Under the pieces are notes generated by a model. The model ran no database searches. It saw nothing but the letters and a program-made list of their open reading frames with translations, and had not been told where the DNA came from. Both the position numbers and the translations under genes were made by a program. From the NCBI GenBank assembly GCA_937982115.1, contig CALJNE010000090.1, forward strand, positions 1 to 33,572: DNA of 33,572 nt. Direction: 5' to 3'. Source of the stretch: an uncultured Bacteroidales bacterium. GTDB lineage: Bacteria; Bacteroidota; Bacteroidia; Bacteroidales; ML635J-15. Below, piece after piece: positions 31,792 to 33,572 of this stretch (position 1 is the first letter of the stretch; each line of letters begins with the position of its first letter).

Positions 31792-33327
31792 ATGGCAATA
31801 ATAAATTCCATAGTTTCGATTGTTAATTACAATCGTCTGGCTGAGATAGATTCCTTTAGAAAGAATCCAGATATTGTTCAATATAATGTATTGAAAAATT
31901 TAATCAACTATGCTCAAGATACTGAATTTGGCAGATTACACGGATTCAGCAAAATAAAATCTTATGACGACTTTATAAGTAATGTTCCTGTTCGCTCTTA
32001 TGAAGAAATTAAACCTTTCATTCAAAAAGCTTTTGAAGGACGACAAAACGTTTTATGGCCGGGAGAAACAAAATGGTTTGCTAAATCGAGCGGAACAACT
32101 TCGGACAAAAGCAAATTCATTCCTATAACAAAAGAATCTCTCGAAGAATGTCACTTTCGAAGTGGAAAAGATATTTTTATAATGTATGCAGACAAATTTC
32201 CCGAATCAAAAATTTTTTTCGGGAAATCTCTTGCAATCGGTGGTAGCACAAGCATTAATACTCTCAATGATAATTCTTATTTTGGAGATTTGTCTGCTGT
32301 TATAATAAAAAACTTACCTTTCTGGACTTATCTGAACAGAATCCCTCGCGAAGAAATTGCACTCCTCGAAGACTGGGAAACTAAACTAAACAAAATTGTA
32401 GAAATTTCACATAATAAGAACGTAACAAATCTTGTAGGAGTACCTTCCTGGTTATTAGTTTTGTTAAAACGTCTATTAGAATACACAGGAAAATCAAATA
32501 TTCTTGAGGTTTGGCCAAATCTTGAATTATTTGTTCATGGTGGGGTTTCTTTTGTTCCATACAGAAAAACATTTGAAACATTAATACCATCAAAATCAAT
32601 GACCTATCTTGAGACCTACAACGCATCTGAAGGTTTTTTTGCTATTCAGGATGAATTCTCTCAATCTACTGATGGAACAGATAAAGGAATGCTCCTTATG
32701 CTTGATTACGGAATATTTTTTGAATTTATTGAACTTTCAGATTATCTAAATAATAATTTTAATGCTATACCACTTGAACAGGTCAAACCCAATGTAAATT
32801 ATGCAATAGTAATATCAACAAACGGAGGACTATGGAGATACGTTATTGGTGATACTGTTTCGTTTACTTCTTTAAATCCATATAGAGTTAAAATCACAGG
32901 AAGAACAAAGCACTACATTAACGCCTTTGGAGAAGAAATTATTATTGATAATGTGCAAACCGCTTTAGCATACGCAAGTTCTGTAACAAATGCCGAAATT
33001 AAAGAATATACAGTAGCTCCGATTTTTTATGAGATAGGTTCACAAGGTGCTCATCAATACTTAATTGAATTTTTAACCCCACCTGAAAATCTGGAATTAT
33101 TCATATTCTCGCTCGACAAAAAAATGAAAGAACTCAATTCTGATTACGAAGCCAAACGTACTAATGATATTACGCTTGGACCTCCCGAAATAATTATTGC
33201 AAAGACAAATACTTTTTATAAATGGCTCCAACAGAAAGGTAAACTCGGCGGTCAAAACAAAATTCCTCGTCTTTCTAATACGAGAGAATATATGGATGAA
33301 CTTCTGAAAATTAATTTAGAATTATAA
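31792..33327 (+). CDS. GH3-like acyl-adenylating enzyme
   Basis: A 511-residue member of the GH3 family of acyl-adenylate-forming enzymes; plant members join amino acids to jasmonate or auxin, while the bacterial substrates are mostly unknown. The ATG at 31792 gives the usual bacterial opening MAIINSI. The ATP-binding motif SSGTTSDKSK lies at about 99-108. Then come TYLETYNASEGFFAIQ (nucleotide-binding region), WRYVIGDTVSF and GRTKHYINAFGEE, followed by the small C-terminal domain. All adenylation motifs look intact. No signal peptide, so cytoplasmic. It diverges from cvpA and faces the unknown partial gene at the window end. Confidence 0.9.
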   Translation: MAIINSIVSIVNYNRLAEIDSFRKNPDIVQYNVLKNLINYAQDTEFGRLHGFSKIKSYDDFISNVPVRSYEEIKPFIQKAFEGRQNVLWPGETKWFAKSSGTTSDKSKFIPITKESLEECHFRSGKDIFIMYADKFPESKIFFGKSLAIGGSTSINTLNDNSYFGDLSAVIIKNLPFWTYLNRIPREEIALLEDWETKLNKIVEISHNKNVTNLVGVPSWLLVLLKRLLEYTGKSNILEVWPNLELFVHGGVSFVPYRKTFETLIPSKSMTYLETYNASEGFFAIQDEFSQSTDGTDKGMLLMLDYGIFFEFIELSDYLNNNFNAIPLEQVKPNVNYAIVISTNGGLWRYVIGDTVSFTSLNPYRVKITGRTKHYINAFGEEIIIDNVQTALAYASSVTNAEIKEYTVAPIFYEIGSQGAHQYLIEFLTPPENLELFIFSLDKKMKELNSDYEAKRTNDITLGPPEIIIAKTNTFYKWLQQKGKLGGQNKIPRLSNTREYMDELLKINLEL

Positions 33328-33347
33328 TTTTTTGAATTTTCTTAATT

Positions 33348-33572
33348 TTAATACGGAACAGCAAATTCTTCAATTAAATACTTATAAGTAGTTTTCCAGT
33401 ATCGTTTTATCGGATTTTCATAAGTTATTGAAGTTTTTAAGTTCAGAAAATCCCTGTAAACATGCTCCAAACTAGTGAACTTCCGCCATGTAAACTTTTG
33501 ATTTATATTCTCTCGACTTAATGCATCAAAACTTCCTCGCCTGGTATATACAAAATAATCCCCATAAAACTG
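33348..33572 (-). CDS. Unknown protein, C-terminal fragment (starts beyond the window)
   Basis: On the minus strand a frame is open from the window edge to a TAA at 33348-33350, giving 74 residues. It begins QFYGDYFVYTRRGS and ends YKYLIEEFAVPY. The composition (many Tyr, Phe, Arg and Lys, plausible codon use) and the position, ending 20 bases from the converging GH3-like gene, suggest a real gene. I do not recognise the family. It has no start codon within the window, so a simple start-to-stop search would miss it. Confidence 0.6.
   Translation of the reverse strand, partial: QFYGDYFVYTRRGSFDALSRENINQKFTWRKFTSLEHVYRDFLNLKTSITYENPIKRYWKTTYKYLIEEFAVPY

Overview
This AT-rich window looks like an ordinary chromosomal stretch of a member of the Bacteroidota (Bacteroidales/Marinilabiliales-like; genus not resolvable by eye). 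Four things point there: genes of the type IX secretion system (porZ, and secreted proteins ending in type-A sorting domains); a DAHP synthase-chorismate mutase fusion of the kind known from Prevotella and Porphyromonas; repeated TAnnTTTG (-7) promoter boxes just upstream of starts with almost no Shine-Dalgarno sequences; and several families common in that phylum (PEGA/beta-barrel proteins, SbsA-like Ig lipoproteins, prokaryotic GH3-like adenylating enzymes).

Layout. 1-82 is the 5' end of an unknown gene. 334-975 is an unknown protein whose C-terminus resembles a sliding-clamp-binding peptide. 1153-2437 is pyrH-frr, ending at a hairpin. 2519-6925 (minus) holds a very large HAD/GH65 fusion, probably a disaccharide phosphorylase joined to beta-phosphoglucomutase, with a DEAD-box helicase behind it. 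7047-9113 (minus) is a secreted beta-helix T9SS substrate and 9366-12755 (minus) is mfd. 12756-13438 is gene-free and carries a decayed palindromic repeat. 13439-16488 holds a secreted S37 peptidase and an Ig-like lipoprotein. The DAHP synthase-chorismate mutase and gltX diverge from a shared promoter region. 19572-22373 (minus) encodes a secreted protein and a PEGA/beta-barrel protein. A GNAT/FemAB-like gene meets recO tail to tail.

The most coherent unit is the minus-strand train cvpA - M23 peptidase - dxr - rseP - unknown exported protein - rdgB - porZ - recO (31743 down to 23331). Its genes overlap or lie 2-48 bp apart, so isoprenoid and peptidoglycan precursor supply, envelope proteolysis, type IX secretion and DNA/nucleotide quality control are physically linked. 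The window ends with a GH3-like gene and the 3' end of another unknown minus-strand gene.

I see no tRNA, rRNA, CRISPR array, prophage, insertion sequence or defence island. The points most worth following are small: a possible clamp-binding tail, a 17-bp operator-like palindrome before the disaccharide phosphorylase fusion, an 8-bp-period AACT repeat facing its imperfect inverted copy, a compact palindrome between gltX and the PEGA gene, and a possibly leaderless mfd transcript. I found no clear new multi-gene system.
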